DNA of 64,000 nt from Erythrobacter sp. UBA1916 (GTDB taxonomy: Bacteria; Pseudomonadota; Alphaproteobacteria; Sphingomonadales; Sphingomonadaceae), in the NCBI GenBank assembly GCA_002337385.1, contig DDFY01000030.1, positions 40,459 to 104,458 of the forward strand. Direction: 5' to 3'. A program made the translations under genes and the position numbers. This document shows, one piece after another, positions 25,883-34,248 of the stretch. The notes under the pieces are model-generated. The model made no database searches. It was not told the DNA's origin and saw only the letters and a program-made list of their open reading frames with translations. Every line of letters starts with the position of its first letter. Position 1 is the stretch's first letter.

Positions 25883-27364
25883 TCAGTACTTGGTCTCGTA
25901 GGTCACGCGCACCACGCGCTCGCCATTGGCGGGAACCGTGATGCGGTACAGCCGCGTATCGGCGTTAAGCTGCTCGCCTTCGACATCTTCTGACACCACG
26001 CGATAGTCGTTCGCCCAGTACCCGCGATCGAGGCCCGACTGGCGGAACTCGATGGTGACCGGCTCCGGCTTGGCATTGGTGAAGCTGTAACGCATCGTCG
26101 TCCGGTAGTAGTCGACTGCGCGGTCGACCTGCACGGTGCGCACGGTCTCACCGTTCTCAATCACGCGATATTGCGCGCTGCGCTCATATTCGGCGGCGGT
26201 GATCTTGTCGCGGCGCTCGACCTCGACCTTGCTGAACACGTCGAAGGCATCACCGGTGCGCAACGAAAGCACACTTCCCATCGGGGTGTGGCCAATTGAG
26301 TTCTCGCCAATGAACTGCGGATTGCCCGAGGCATCGCGCTGGTAGAAGCGCACGGTGCCTGCAGGCAGCGCATCCCCCAGCCCGCCTTCGCGCGAGGAGT
26401 TGAAGCTGATTGCGGAAGACACGCTCTGCCAGTCGTTCCAGGTCGCAAGCCAGCCCGCCCCCGCCGAATAGATCCGGCGCGCAGGCACGCCCTGCACATC
26501 GAGGAAGCTGACCTGCTTGGTCTGGTTGTTGGCAATCGTGGTGCGGCCTGCGATCGGGTAGAGATAGAAGTCGCCGAGCCGCTCACGGTCCGCCGTCTGG
26601 GTGCCGGGGCGCACCATGTCGCTGCGGCGCATGTTGCGCCCGCCGCCGAGGCTGCCCGCCACCAGCAGCGTATCGGCATTGGTGAAGGTGGTGCCGGTGG
26701 TGTTGGTCAGCGTCACCCAGCCCTGCATGTCGACCGTGCCCTTGGCCTCGTCGAACAGCGCGACATAGTCGCTCGACCAGCCGAGGCCGGGGGTGAGGTA
26801 GCGGATCGAGGCGGGCCGGGCGCCGCCGCGCGAACTTTCGAGGTTCACCGAAAGTGTCGGCCGCGCGCGCAGGTTCGGCGGCAGCTCATCGAAGATCACG
26901 CGCACCGGCAGGCCATCGTCGCGCAGCACCTCGACCTGTCCGTTCACCCGGATCACCACCCCGCCCACGGTCGAGAGCACTTCGGCACGCTGACGGGTCT
27001 CGGCGCCGGTGGCGGGATTGGTGCGGATCAGCGTCACCTCCTGCCCCACGGCCTTTTCCATCAGCTTTTGCGGGGTCAGCAGGTCAAAATCGAAGTTCTG
27101 TTCGATGATCTTGGTGTCAGCGGCGTTGAAGCTCAGCGTCTCGGGGCGGATCATCGCCGAGACATCGGGGAAGGTGACCGTGGACCGCCCGCGGGCGATT
27201 TCAAGCTGGCGCACATCCTGCACCAGGCTCTGCCCGTTGTTGTAGATCGTCACCGCAAGGTCGCCCTGCGCGCTCGGTTCGTTGGGGCCACCTTGCGCAT
27301 TGGCGCTCACCGCGGTGGCGGCAAGCAGGCTGGCGACGAGCATCGTGCGGGTACGGCTAAGCAT
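25883..27364 (-). CDS. DUF4139 domain-containing secreted protein
   Basis: 493 residues. N-terminal signal peptide (MLSRTRTMLVASLLAATAV, cut near ANA-QG). The central part has the DUF4139 features ASIRYLTPGLGWSSDYVALF, MQGWVTLTNTTGTTFTNADTLLVAG, and a beta-sandwich C-terminus with VEVERRDKITAAEYE and YSFTNAKPEPVTIEFR. AGGGGAGA lies 8 bases before the chosen ATG; a longer in-frame start 30 bases upstream would disrupt the signal peptide. Function unknown. Paired with the paralogue at 24243-25871 and probably cotranscribed. Confidence 0.82.
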   Translation of the reverse strand: MLSRTRTMLVASLLAATAVSANAQGGPNEPSAQGDLAVTIYNNGQSLVQDVRQLEIARGRSTVTFPDVSAMIRPETLSFNAADTKIIEQNFDFDLLTPQKLMEKAVGQEVTLIRTNPATGAETRQRAEVLSTVGGVVIRVNGQVEVLRDDGLPVRVIFDELPPNLRARPTLSVNLESSRGGARPASIRYLTPGLGWSSDYVALFDEAKGTVDMQGWVTLTNTTGTTFTNADTLLVAGSLGGGRNMRRSDMVRPGTQTADRERLGDFYLYPIAGRTTIANNQTKQVSFLDVQGVPARRIYSAGAGWLATWNDWQSVSSAISFNSSREGGLGDALPAGTVRFYQRDASGNPQFIGENSIGHTPMGSVLSLRTGDAFDVFSKVEVERRDKITAAEYERSAQYRVIENGETVRTVQVDRAVDYYRTTMRYSFTNAKPEPVTIEFRQSGLDRGYWANDYRVVSEDVEGEQLNADTRLYRITVPANGERVVRVTYETKY

Positions 27365-27445
27365 CTGGCGAATCTCCCCTTTCGTGAAGCGCATTATGCA
27401 GTAACACGGCCTTGCCGCGCCCTGAACGGCTTGCGCGACTGCCGA

Positions 27446-29947
27446 TCAGCTGCGGCGCGAACTGGCGGTCAGCACTTCGGCCACCTTGTCGGCGATCTGC
27501 TGCACGCTGAAGGGCTTTGGAATGAAGTGCATGGCCACGATGTCGATCTGATCGCGCAGCTGCGCCTCGGCATAGCCGGACATGAACAGGATCGGCAGAT
27601 CGGGCGCGACCTCGCGGATCGCCAGCGCCATGGCAGGCCCGTCCATCGCCGGCATCACCACGTCGGACACGACCAGATCGAACTGCTCCCCGCCGCGCAC
27701 GATTTCCAGCCCCTCGTCACCGTCGCTGGCGGTGGTCACTTCGTATCCCTGCCGCGTCAGCGCGCGTTCGGCGACGGCGCGCACCATGTCTTCGTCCTCG
27801 ACCAGCAGGATGCGTCCGCCGCCCGCCCAGTTGCGCGCTTCTTCTGTGACCTCAGCCTTCTTGAGGTCTTCCTCGCTCGCCTCGTGGACGGGCAGGTAGA
27901 TCGTGAAGCGGGCACCGGCAGGCCTGCCGTTTGCGCCCTTTACGTTGCTGGCGAAGATGAACCCGCCCGATTGCTTCACGATGCCATAGACCGTCGACAG
28001 ACCCAGCCCGGTTCCCTTGCCCACGTCCTTGGTGGTGAAGAACGGTTCGAAGATCTTGCCGATCACCGAGGGCGGAATGCCGCCGCCGGTATCCTCGGCG
28101 ATCAGCGCGGTATATTCGCCCGCAGGAATGATTTCGGAGCCCATGCGCCGGATGTCGCGTGCCTCCACGCGCCGGGTGGTGAAAGTGAGCATGCCACTCG
28201 CACCCTCGCCCCCGCCGCTCGACTGGATCGCGTCGCGCGCGTTGACCGCGAGATTCATGATCACCTGTTCAAGCTGGCGCGGATCGGCCCGCACGGCACC
28301 AAGGTTGCGGTCATGCCGCACCTCGAGCGTGATCTTCGCGCCGAGCAAGCGCTTCAGCATCTGGGTGACCTCGCTCATCACGTCAGGCAGCTGCAACACC
28401 TCGGGCTGCAAGGTCTGCTGGCGCGAGAAGGCAAGCAACTGGCGGGTCAGGCTGGCCGCGCGGTTCGAATTGGCCTTGATCTGCTGAATATCGTCGTAGT
28501 CGCTGTCACCCGGCGTGTGGCGCAGCAGCATGAGGTCGCAATGGCCGATGATCGCGGTCAGCACGTTGTTGAAATCGTGTGCCACGCCGCCGGCAAGCTG
28601 GCCCACCGCCTGCATCTTGGTCGCCTGCGCGACCTGGCGGCGCAGACGCGTTTCCTCGGTGGTATCGGCAAGGCTCAGCAGCACTGCCGCCTCGCCCATG
28701 CCGCGCACGCCCGCCAGCCCTAGACTGGCCGGATCGTCAGGCTCGACGGAAAGTCTTACGGCGATATCCCCGCTCGAGGCCGGCCCCTGCGCGTAGCGGC
28801 GCACGGCATCGCTCATCGCGGTCTTGTCGCGCGAGACGACCAGGTCGGAAGGGTACGGCGGCAAGCTGCGCGCATCGAGCCCGGCAGCGCGCCGGAAGGC
28901 CGGGTTGGCGAACAGGAAACGCCCGTCGCGATCGGTCATCGCCAGCCCCAATGGCAATTGTTCGAGCAGGGCCTCCAGCTGCCCCGCATGCCCCTTGGCA
29001 TCGCCGCCCGAGCCGCCCAGCCCCATCCCGACATCGACCAACAGCATGAGCGAGGCAGGTTCGACATTGGCCGTGGCCGCGCCAGCAAGCGGCGACGACT
29101 CGACCTCAGGCGCAGCGAGCGGCACTTGCCACAGGGTCTGCGGCGATCCCTTGCGTCCCTCGCGCGCGAAGTGAATGCGGTCGCGGTCGTCGCTGCGCAA
29201 CAGAGCGGCGAATTCCTGCCCGGCGAGCGTTGCCGCACCATCACCGCAGGCCCGCGCGGCCAGCTCGCGGTTGGCCGCCAGGATCGTGCCTTCCGGCCCA
29301 ACCAGCGCGAGGCACAGGCCAGCATTGCCGAACATCAGCCCGAACGGTCCGCGCAGCCATGCCGCCATCTCGGCCAGGGTGTCGACTTCATCGATCGGCG
29401 CGAACGACCAGATCATGTATTCGTCGGCCCGCCCGGCCCGGCGCGCACCTACCCGCCAGCTACGCCCGGCACCTTCCACCTCGCGTATACCCGCTTCACC
29501 ATCGCGCCAGGCATCGCGCACCATGGCCGCGAGAACTTCGCCGCCACCGGCATCTAGCACCATGCGCGGCGGGGCATGCAGGCTGCCGAATGCCTGCTCG
29601 AATGCCGGATTGGCGCAGACCAGCCGGTTGGCCCGGTCGGTAATGGCAATCGCCGCTCCGGCTTTGCCGCGTGCCGCACCGCTCGTGCTCTCGATCGCCG
29701 CGAGCGTGACCGACCAGTCTGGCAGCGCCTCCTGCACATCGGCAGCGGGCCGTTGCGCGCGCATGGCCAGAGCGGCGGCCAGCATCATCGCCGCCAGACC
29801 GCAAGCGAAGCCCAGCGCAACCAGCGTCATGCCGCTGACCCAGTAGATCAGGCCGCCACTGGCAACGAGCACCAGCACGAGCGCGACCAGTTCGATCACT
29901 GGCCGGGCGCGGCTTGCCTCATGGGGTATCTTCGGCGAACGATTCAC
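27446..29947 (-). CDS. cckA: Hybrid sensor histidine kinase CckA
   Basis: 833 residues. Two membrane helices (about 17-35 and 40-62), PAS-type sensing domains (around 100-190 and 325-430), HisKA with phospho-acceptor H457 in GGVAHDFNNVLTAIIGH, an ATPase domain with GGGIPPSVIGKIFEPFFTTK and GTGLGLSTVYG, and a C-terminal receiver with D762 in LVVSDVVMPAMDG. This order and wording match CckA, which phosphorylates ChpT and through it CtrA and CpdR. The start is GTG because it overlaps the upstream DUF2062 stop as GTGA and gives the expected short N-terminal tail; an upstream in-frame start would extend into that gene. Confidence 0.93.
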   Translation of the reverse strand: MNRSPKIPHEASRARPVIELVALVLVLVASGGLIYWVSGMTLVALGFACGLAAMMLAAALAMRAQRPAADVQEALPDWSVTLAAIESTSGAARGKAGAAIAITDRANRLVCANPAFEQAFGSLHAPPRMVLDAGGGEVLAAMVRDAWRDGEAGIREVEGAGRSWRVGARRAGRADEYMIWSFAPIDEVDTLAEMAAWLRGPFGLMFGNAGLCLALVGPEGTILAANRELAARACGDGAATLAGQEFAALLRSDDRDRIHFAREGRKGSPQTLWQVPLAAPEVESSPLAGAATANVEPASLMLLVDVGMGLGGSGGDAKGHAGQLEALLEQLPLGLAMTDRDGRFLFANPAFRRAAGLDARSLPPYPSDLVVSRDKTAMSDAVRRYAQGPASSGDIAVRLSVEPDDPASLGLAGVRGMGEAAVLLSLADTTEETRLRRQVAQATKMQAVGQLAGGVAHDFNNVLTAIIGHCDLMLLRHTPGDSDYDDIQQIKANSNRAASLTRQLLAFSRQQTLQPEVLQLPDVMSEVTQMLKRLLGAKITLEVRHDRNLGAVRADPRQLEQVIMNLAVNARDAIQSSGGGEGASGMLTFTTRRVEARDIRRMGSEIIPAGEYTALIAEDTGGGIPPSVIGKIFEPFFTTKDVGKGTGLGLSTVYGIVKQSGGFIFASNVKGANGRPAGARFTIYLPVHEASEEDLKKAEVTEEARNWAGGGRILLVEDEDMVRAVAERALTRQGYEVTTASDGDEGLEIVRGGEQFDLVVSDVVMPAMDGPAMALAIREVAPDLPILFMSGYAEAQLRDQIDIVAMHFIPKPFSVQQIADKVAEVLTASSRRS

Positions 29948-30528
29948 TCGGCAGGATGTAGCAGCTTTGCCCGCGCGGGTCGCCGGTTCCACTTGCGCGC
30001 GACCACAAACCGCCAGACGAATCCGCTGACAAGGTAGCCGAGCCCCGCGCTCACGATTGACAGAACGACGAAGCCAAACGCCGTCACCCCGGCGGTTTCA
30101 AGAAACCAGCCGAACTTGTCCCAGAACCCCCCGGCAGAAAGGCTGGGGTTTGCCGCATTGAACGTTGCCGCATCGACCTTGAGCACGAAGCGCCCGACCT
30201 TGTTCGCCACCACCAGCCAGAACGGCACGGTGAAGGGATTGGTAACGAAGGTGATCAGCGCTGCCACCGGCAAATTCGCACGCGCGGGCAAGGCCAGAAA
30301 GGCGGCCAGAAAAATCTGCCCGATCGGCACGATGAAGGCGGCAAACAGGCCCAGCGCAACACCGCGCGGAACCGACCGCCGCGTAAACCGCCACAGTTCG
30401 GAATGGAGGAACCGATGGGCGATGGGCGCCAACCAGCGGTTCCGCGCCATCTCCTCGCGCTGAGGCATAGCGGGCAGCAGCGAACGCCAGCCACCTTTTG
30501 CCTTATTGTCGCGCTTCTCGTCGGTCAT
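29944..30528 (-). CDS. DUF2062 domain-containing membrane protein
   Basis: 194 residues with a basic N-terminus and three to four hydrophobic helices, starting around GVALGLFAAFIVPIGQIFLAA and including VAALITFVTNPFTVPFWLVVANKVG, the central signature of DUF2062. The function is not established; the family sits in the inner membrane. It overlaps cckA (GTGA), so the two are coupled. Upstream is smpB after a 131-base gap in which no gene or clear signal is seen. Confidence 0.82.
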   Translation of the reverse strand: MTDEKRDNKAKGGWRSLLPAMPQREEMARNRWLAPIAHRFLHSELWRFTRRSVPRGVALGLFAAFIVPIGQIFLAAFLALPARANLPVAALITFVTNPFTVPFWLVVANKVGRFVLKVDAATFNAANPSLSAGGFWDKFGWFLETAGVTAFGFVVLSIVSAGLGYLVSGFVWRFVVARKWNRRPARAKLLHPAE

Positions 30529-30659
30529 TGCGGGTGCGCTCTTACACCTTTGTTGTGCCTGCGAAAGCGGACTTTAGACAGGAAGAGAAAAACCATCGCT
30601 TAACGGCGTGGACTGAATCGCCTGCATGCGCAAAAAAACATGACACCCCGTCTGGCCGG

Positions 30660-31142
30660 TCAGCCTTTTTCGCGCATCAGGCGAGCCTTGTCGCGCTGCC
30701 AATCGCGGTCCTTGATCGTGGCGCGCTTGTCATGCGTCTGCTTGCCCTTGGCCAGCGCCAGCTCGACCTTGGCGCGTCCGCGTGAGTTGAAGTAGACGCT
30801 CAGCGGGACCAGGGTCATGCCCTTGCGCTCGACCGCACCGAACATCTTCTCGATCTCGCGGGCGGAGAGGAGCAGCTTGCGCGGACGCTTTGGCGTATGG
30901 TTGAAACGGTTGCCGTGGCTGAACTCGGGAATGTTCGAATTGATCAGCCAGACCTCGCCGTCTTTCACCTCGGCATAGCTTTCGGCGATATTGCCCTCGC
31001 CCTGACGCAGCGACTTCACTTCGGTGCCGGTCAGCACGAGGCCCGCCTCAAAGACGTCCTCGATGTAATAGTTGTACTTCGCCTTGCGGTTTTCCGCGAC
31101 GATCTTGAGCTTATCAAATGCTGTGGGTTTGGGGCGCGCCAT
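30660..31142 (-). CDS. smpB: SsrA-binding protein SmpB
   Basis: 160 residues. ENRKAKYNYYIEDVFEAGLVLTGTEVKSLR near the N-terminus, RPRKLLLSAREIEKMFG in the middle, and the C-terminal tail KGKQTHDKRATIKDRDWQRDKAR that reaches into the ribosomal A site. It carries tmRNA to stalled ribosomes for rescue. The start MARPKP is chosen over one 13 codons upstream because it fits the family. No ssrA gene is visible in the window. On the upstream side the S9 peptidase gene separates it from dapA. Confidence 0.95.
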   Translation of the reverse strand: MARPKPTAFDKLKIVAENRKAKYNYYIEDVFEAGLVLTGTEVKSLRQGEGNIAESYAEVKDGEVWLINSNIPEFSHGNRFNHTPKRPRKLLLSAREIEKMFGAVERKGMTLVPLSVYFNSRGRAKVELALAKGKQTHDKRATIKDRDWQRDKARLMREKG

Positions 31143-31296
31143 AAGGTCGTGGCATGTAGTGCGGACAAAGGCCTTTTGCAAAACTCTTTGCCTTTTCGCA
31201 GCCTAGCGCTTGGAAGGCAGCTGGAATCGCGCTTGTCTTGTCGCAAGCAATCACTGTAGTTTTCCGTCATCGGGTATTCGGGGAGCACCTTTCGCA

Positions 31297-33249
31297 ATGA
31301 TAACGATGATCATTCGGCTTGTCCGGCCTTTCGCCGCGTTGGCCATGGCAGCCTTTGCGATACCGTCCGCGCTGGCTCAGGATGCTCCGCCGCTCGAAGC
31401 CTATGGCGACTTGCCCGGTGTCGAGGATATGGCGATCTCGCACTCCGGTGAATATTTTGCCTTTTTTGCGACCGTCGCCGGCACTCCGCAGGTCGTCATT
31501 TTTGACAAAGACCAGAATGTCATGCGCCAGATCGCCTTAGGCGAATTGAAATTCCGCAGCTTCAGTTTCATCGGTGACGAGGCGCTGCTGCTGTGGCGCA
31601 GCCAGACCTTATCAGCGAGTGTGTTTTTCGCCGCAGGCCAATATGAGTTGTCACAAGCGGTGGTCGTGCCCGTGGACTCCGCGCGCGCGCCAACCACCGT
31701 GTTTGGCGAAGAACCCAGCCTGATGAGTTCGGTTTTTGGCGATTACGGCACGCGCATGGTCGATGGGCGTTGGCGCGGATACTTCGGGGCAATCGAGTAT
31801 GCTCGCGCGGGCGATTATCGCACTTGGGTATTCGATCACGGTCGCCCAGCACTTTACGAGTACGATTTCGCCAAAGGCAACCGTACCCGCGCCGCCCCCT
31901 CGCCGCCGGAAGGTTATTCCCGGCGCTGGTTGGTCGACGGCGCGGGTACGGTTGCCGTCACATTCAACCTTGGCGAAGATGGCAGTTTTGAGTTCCGCAA
32001 TTCAGTTGGTCAGACCATCGCCGAGGGCTTTGATGCGGAGGGCGATGTCCGGCTGAACGGGTTTGGCCCTCAGGGCGATACCCTGCTCTACAGCCTCGAG
32101 AGCGAGGATGACGGAGAGTACCAGCTGCTCGAGCTTCCCCTCGCGGGCGGAGAGTCCCGGCCGTTCCTGCCCGATGTTAGCATTGACCGGTATTACTGGA
32201 ACCGCGACGCTAGGCGCCTCATCGGCTATCTCGCCGATGGCGAACTGACCATGTTCGACCCTGCCATACAAAAACGCGCAAGAGCGGTGCTAGCTGCCTT
32301 TCCAAGCGGCAATCCAGTCTTGATGGACTGGACGCCGCAGTTCACGCGCGTGCTCGTCCATACTTCCGGAAACGAGGATTCGGGCACATGGTATCTCGTC
32401 GATCTGGTTCAACGGCGGGCCGATGCTGTCGGCTTTGATCGGCCCACGATCGCCCCCGAACAGGTCGGTCCGATCTCAACCGTGAGCTACACCGCGCAGG
32501 ACGGGCTGGAGATGGACGCCGTTGTCACTCTTCCGCCGGGGCGCGAGGCGAAAGACCTGCCCGTAATCGTGCTGCCGCACGGCGGCCCCCATGCGCACGA
32601 TGAAGAAGGCTTCGACTGGTGGGCCCAAGCCTTTGCTTCGCGCGGTTACGCCGTGATCCAGCCCAACTTTCGCGGCTCCACCGGGCATGGGCAGAGCTTT
32701 GAGCGGGCAGGTTACGGCGAGTGGGGCCGCAAGATGCAAACCGACATTTCCGATGCTCTTGCTGCCCTTGCCGAACGAGGCGTGGTTGATCCGGCCCGCG
32801 CCTGCATCGTCGGCGCGTCCTATGGCGGCTATGCTGCGCTTGCGGGCGTGACCTTGCAGCAGGGCCTCTATCGCTGCGCGGTCTCGGTCGCCGGAATAGG
32901 CGACATCGGCCTCATGTACCGCACCGAAACCCGCGAATCAGCCGGCAACCGCCTGTTCAAGCGCTCACTGCGCGAAGAGCTGGGCGATTCGAGCGAGTGG
33001 GACGCGATTTCGCCGCGCAAGTTCGCCGCCCAGGCCGATGCCCCGATCCTACTGATCCACGGACTCGACGATACGATTGTCGACTTCGAGCAAAGCGCCA
33101 AGATGGCCGATGCGCTCAAGGACGAAGGCAAGCCCTATCGGCTGGTGGAGCTAGAGGGCGAGGACCACTGGCTCTCGCTCGCCGCTACACGCAAACAGAT
33201 GCTGAGCGAGACCATGGCCTTCGTGCAGGAGCACAACCCGGCAGACTAG
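31297..33249 (+). CDS. S9 family (prolyl oligopeptidase) serine peptidase, secreted
   Basis: 650 residues. A signal peptide ends at ALAQ-DAPP, so the enzyme is periplasmic. A beta-propeller-like N-terminal half is followed by an alpha/beta-hydrolase domain with triad S508 (VGASYGGYAAL), D591 (HGLDDTIV) and H624 (GEDHWL); LPHGGPHAHD is the oxyanion segment. Such enzymes cut short peptides (dipeptidyl or acyl-aminoacyl type). GGGGAG lies about 11 bases before ATG 31297; ATG 31306 is an alternative. It runs on the plus strand between two minus-strand housekeeping genes (smpB and dapA), and its codon use looks less GC-biased than theirs, which suggests a later insertion. Confidence 0.87.
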   Translation: MITMIIRLVRPFAALAMAAFAIPSALAQDAPPLEAYGDLPGVEDMAISHSGEYFAFFATVAGTPQVVIFDKDQNVMRQIALGELKFRSFSFIGDEALLLWRSQTLSASVFFAAGQYELSQAVVVPVDSARAPTTVFGEEPSLMSSVFGDYGTRMVDGRWRGYFGAIEYARAGDYRTWVFDHGRPALYEYDFAKGNRTRAAPSPPEGYSRRWLVDGAGTVAVTFNLGEDGSFEFRNSVGQTIAEGFDAEGDVRLNGFGPQGDTLLYSLESEDDGEYQLLELPLAGGESRPFLPDVSIDRYYWNRDARRLIGYLADGELTMFDPAIQKRARAVLAAFPSGNPVLMDWTPQFTRVLVHTSGNEDSGTWYLVDLVQRRADAVGFDRPTIAPEQVGPISTVSYTAQDGLEMDAVVTLPPGREAKDLPVIVLPHGGPHAHDEEGFDWWAQAFASRGYAVIQPNFRGSTGHGQSFERAGYGEWGRKMQTDISDALAALAERGVVDPARACIVGASYGGYAALAGVTLQQGLYRCAVSVAGIGDIGLMYRTETRESAGNRLFKRSLREELGDSSEWDAISPRKFAAQADAPILLIHGLDDTIVDFEQSAKMADALKDEGKPYRLVELEGEDHWLSLAATRKQMLSETMAFVQEHNPAD

Positions 33250-33257
33250 GCCGCAGG

Positions 33258-34139
33258 CTAGACGAGCCCGGCCCCTTCCAGCGCCGCGTCGACCTCCGCC
33301 ATAGCCTCGTCGGAGATCGGCGCGATCGGCAGGCGGGTGTCGGGCGCGAACCAGTCGAACATCTTGCTCAGCGCATATTTCACCGGCGAAGGCGAAGCAT
33401 CGGCGAACATCGCCCGGTGCAGCGGATAGAGCCGCTCGTTCAGCTCGCGCGCGGTGGCATAGTCGCCGGCCAAAGCCGCGGCGTGAAAATCGGCACACAG
33501 CTTGGGCGCGACATTCGCCGTCACCGAAATGCAGCCGACCTGCCCCACGGCATAGCCCGACAGCGCCAGCGGATCGTCGCCCGACAGCTGGCAGAAGTCC
33601 GGTCCTGCGCCCATGCGCTGCGTCACCACACGGGTGAGATCGCCGCTGGCATCCTTCAGCGCCACGATCTTTCCGGGGAAGCGCCGGTGCAGTTCGATCA
33701 CCGTCTCGGGCAGGATGTCGGTCACCGTGCGGCCCGGCACGTTATAGAGCACGATCGGCAGATCTGCGCGCTCGGCAAGATAGGAAAAGTGCGCGAGCAA
33801 GCCCTTCTGGCCGGGACGGTTATAATAAGGCGCGACCAACAACAGCGCGTCGGCCCCGGCAAGCTGGGCTTCCTTGATGTGCCACAACGCGGTCTGCGTA
33901 TCGTTCGAGCCCGCGCCCGCGATCACCGGCACGCGCTTGTTCGCCACCTCGGCGCAGATCGAAATGACCCGGTGGTGCTCGTCGTTGTCGAGCGTGGCGC
34001 TTTCGCCGGTGGTGCCGCAGGGCACGAGCGCGGAGGAGCCGTTCTCGATCTGCCATTCGATAAAGCGGCGATAGGCCTCGTCATCGACCCGGTTGTCGGC
34101 AAAAGGCGTGGCAAGGGCTGGAATTGATCCGGAAAACAT
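33258..34139 (-). CDS. dapA: 4-hydroxy-tetrahydrodipicolinate synthase
   Basis: 293 residues, the typical length. TIM-barrel enzyme with VPCGTTGESATL near residues 38-49, the tyrosine/proline segment IVLYNVPGRTV, and the Schiff-base lysine in KIVALKDASGDL. It condenses pyruvate with aspartate semialdehyde in lysine and diaminopimelate synthesis. It is convergent with the S9 peptidase and divergent from the lytic transglycosylase, sharing with the latter a 109-base promoter region. DapA and a peptidoglycan hydrolase side by side both serve the wall, but on opposite strands. Confidence 0.95.
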   Translation of the reverse strand: MFSGSIPALATPFADNRVDDEAYRRFIEWQIENGSSALVPCGTTGESATLDNDEHHRVISICAEVANKRVPVIAGAGSNDTQTALWHIKEAQLAGADALLLVAPYYNRPGQKGLLAHFSYLAERADLPIVLYNVPGRTVTDILPETVIELHRRFPGKIVALKDASGDLTRVVTQRMGAGPDFCQLSGDDPLALSGYAVGQVGCISVTANVAPKLCADFHAAALAGDYATARELNERLYPLHRAMFADASPSPVKYALSKMFDWFAPDTRLPIAPISDEAMAEVDAALEGAGLV

Positions 34140-34248
34140 GGTGAGCTGGCTCCTCGCACTTGCACAAATTCGCTATCGATTAATCCGGTATCCGCCAGAA
34201 CGATGCGGATGCGGTCATTCAGCGCCTGATAAGGAGAGGGCTGGCACT

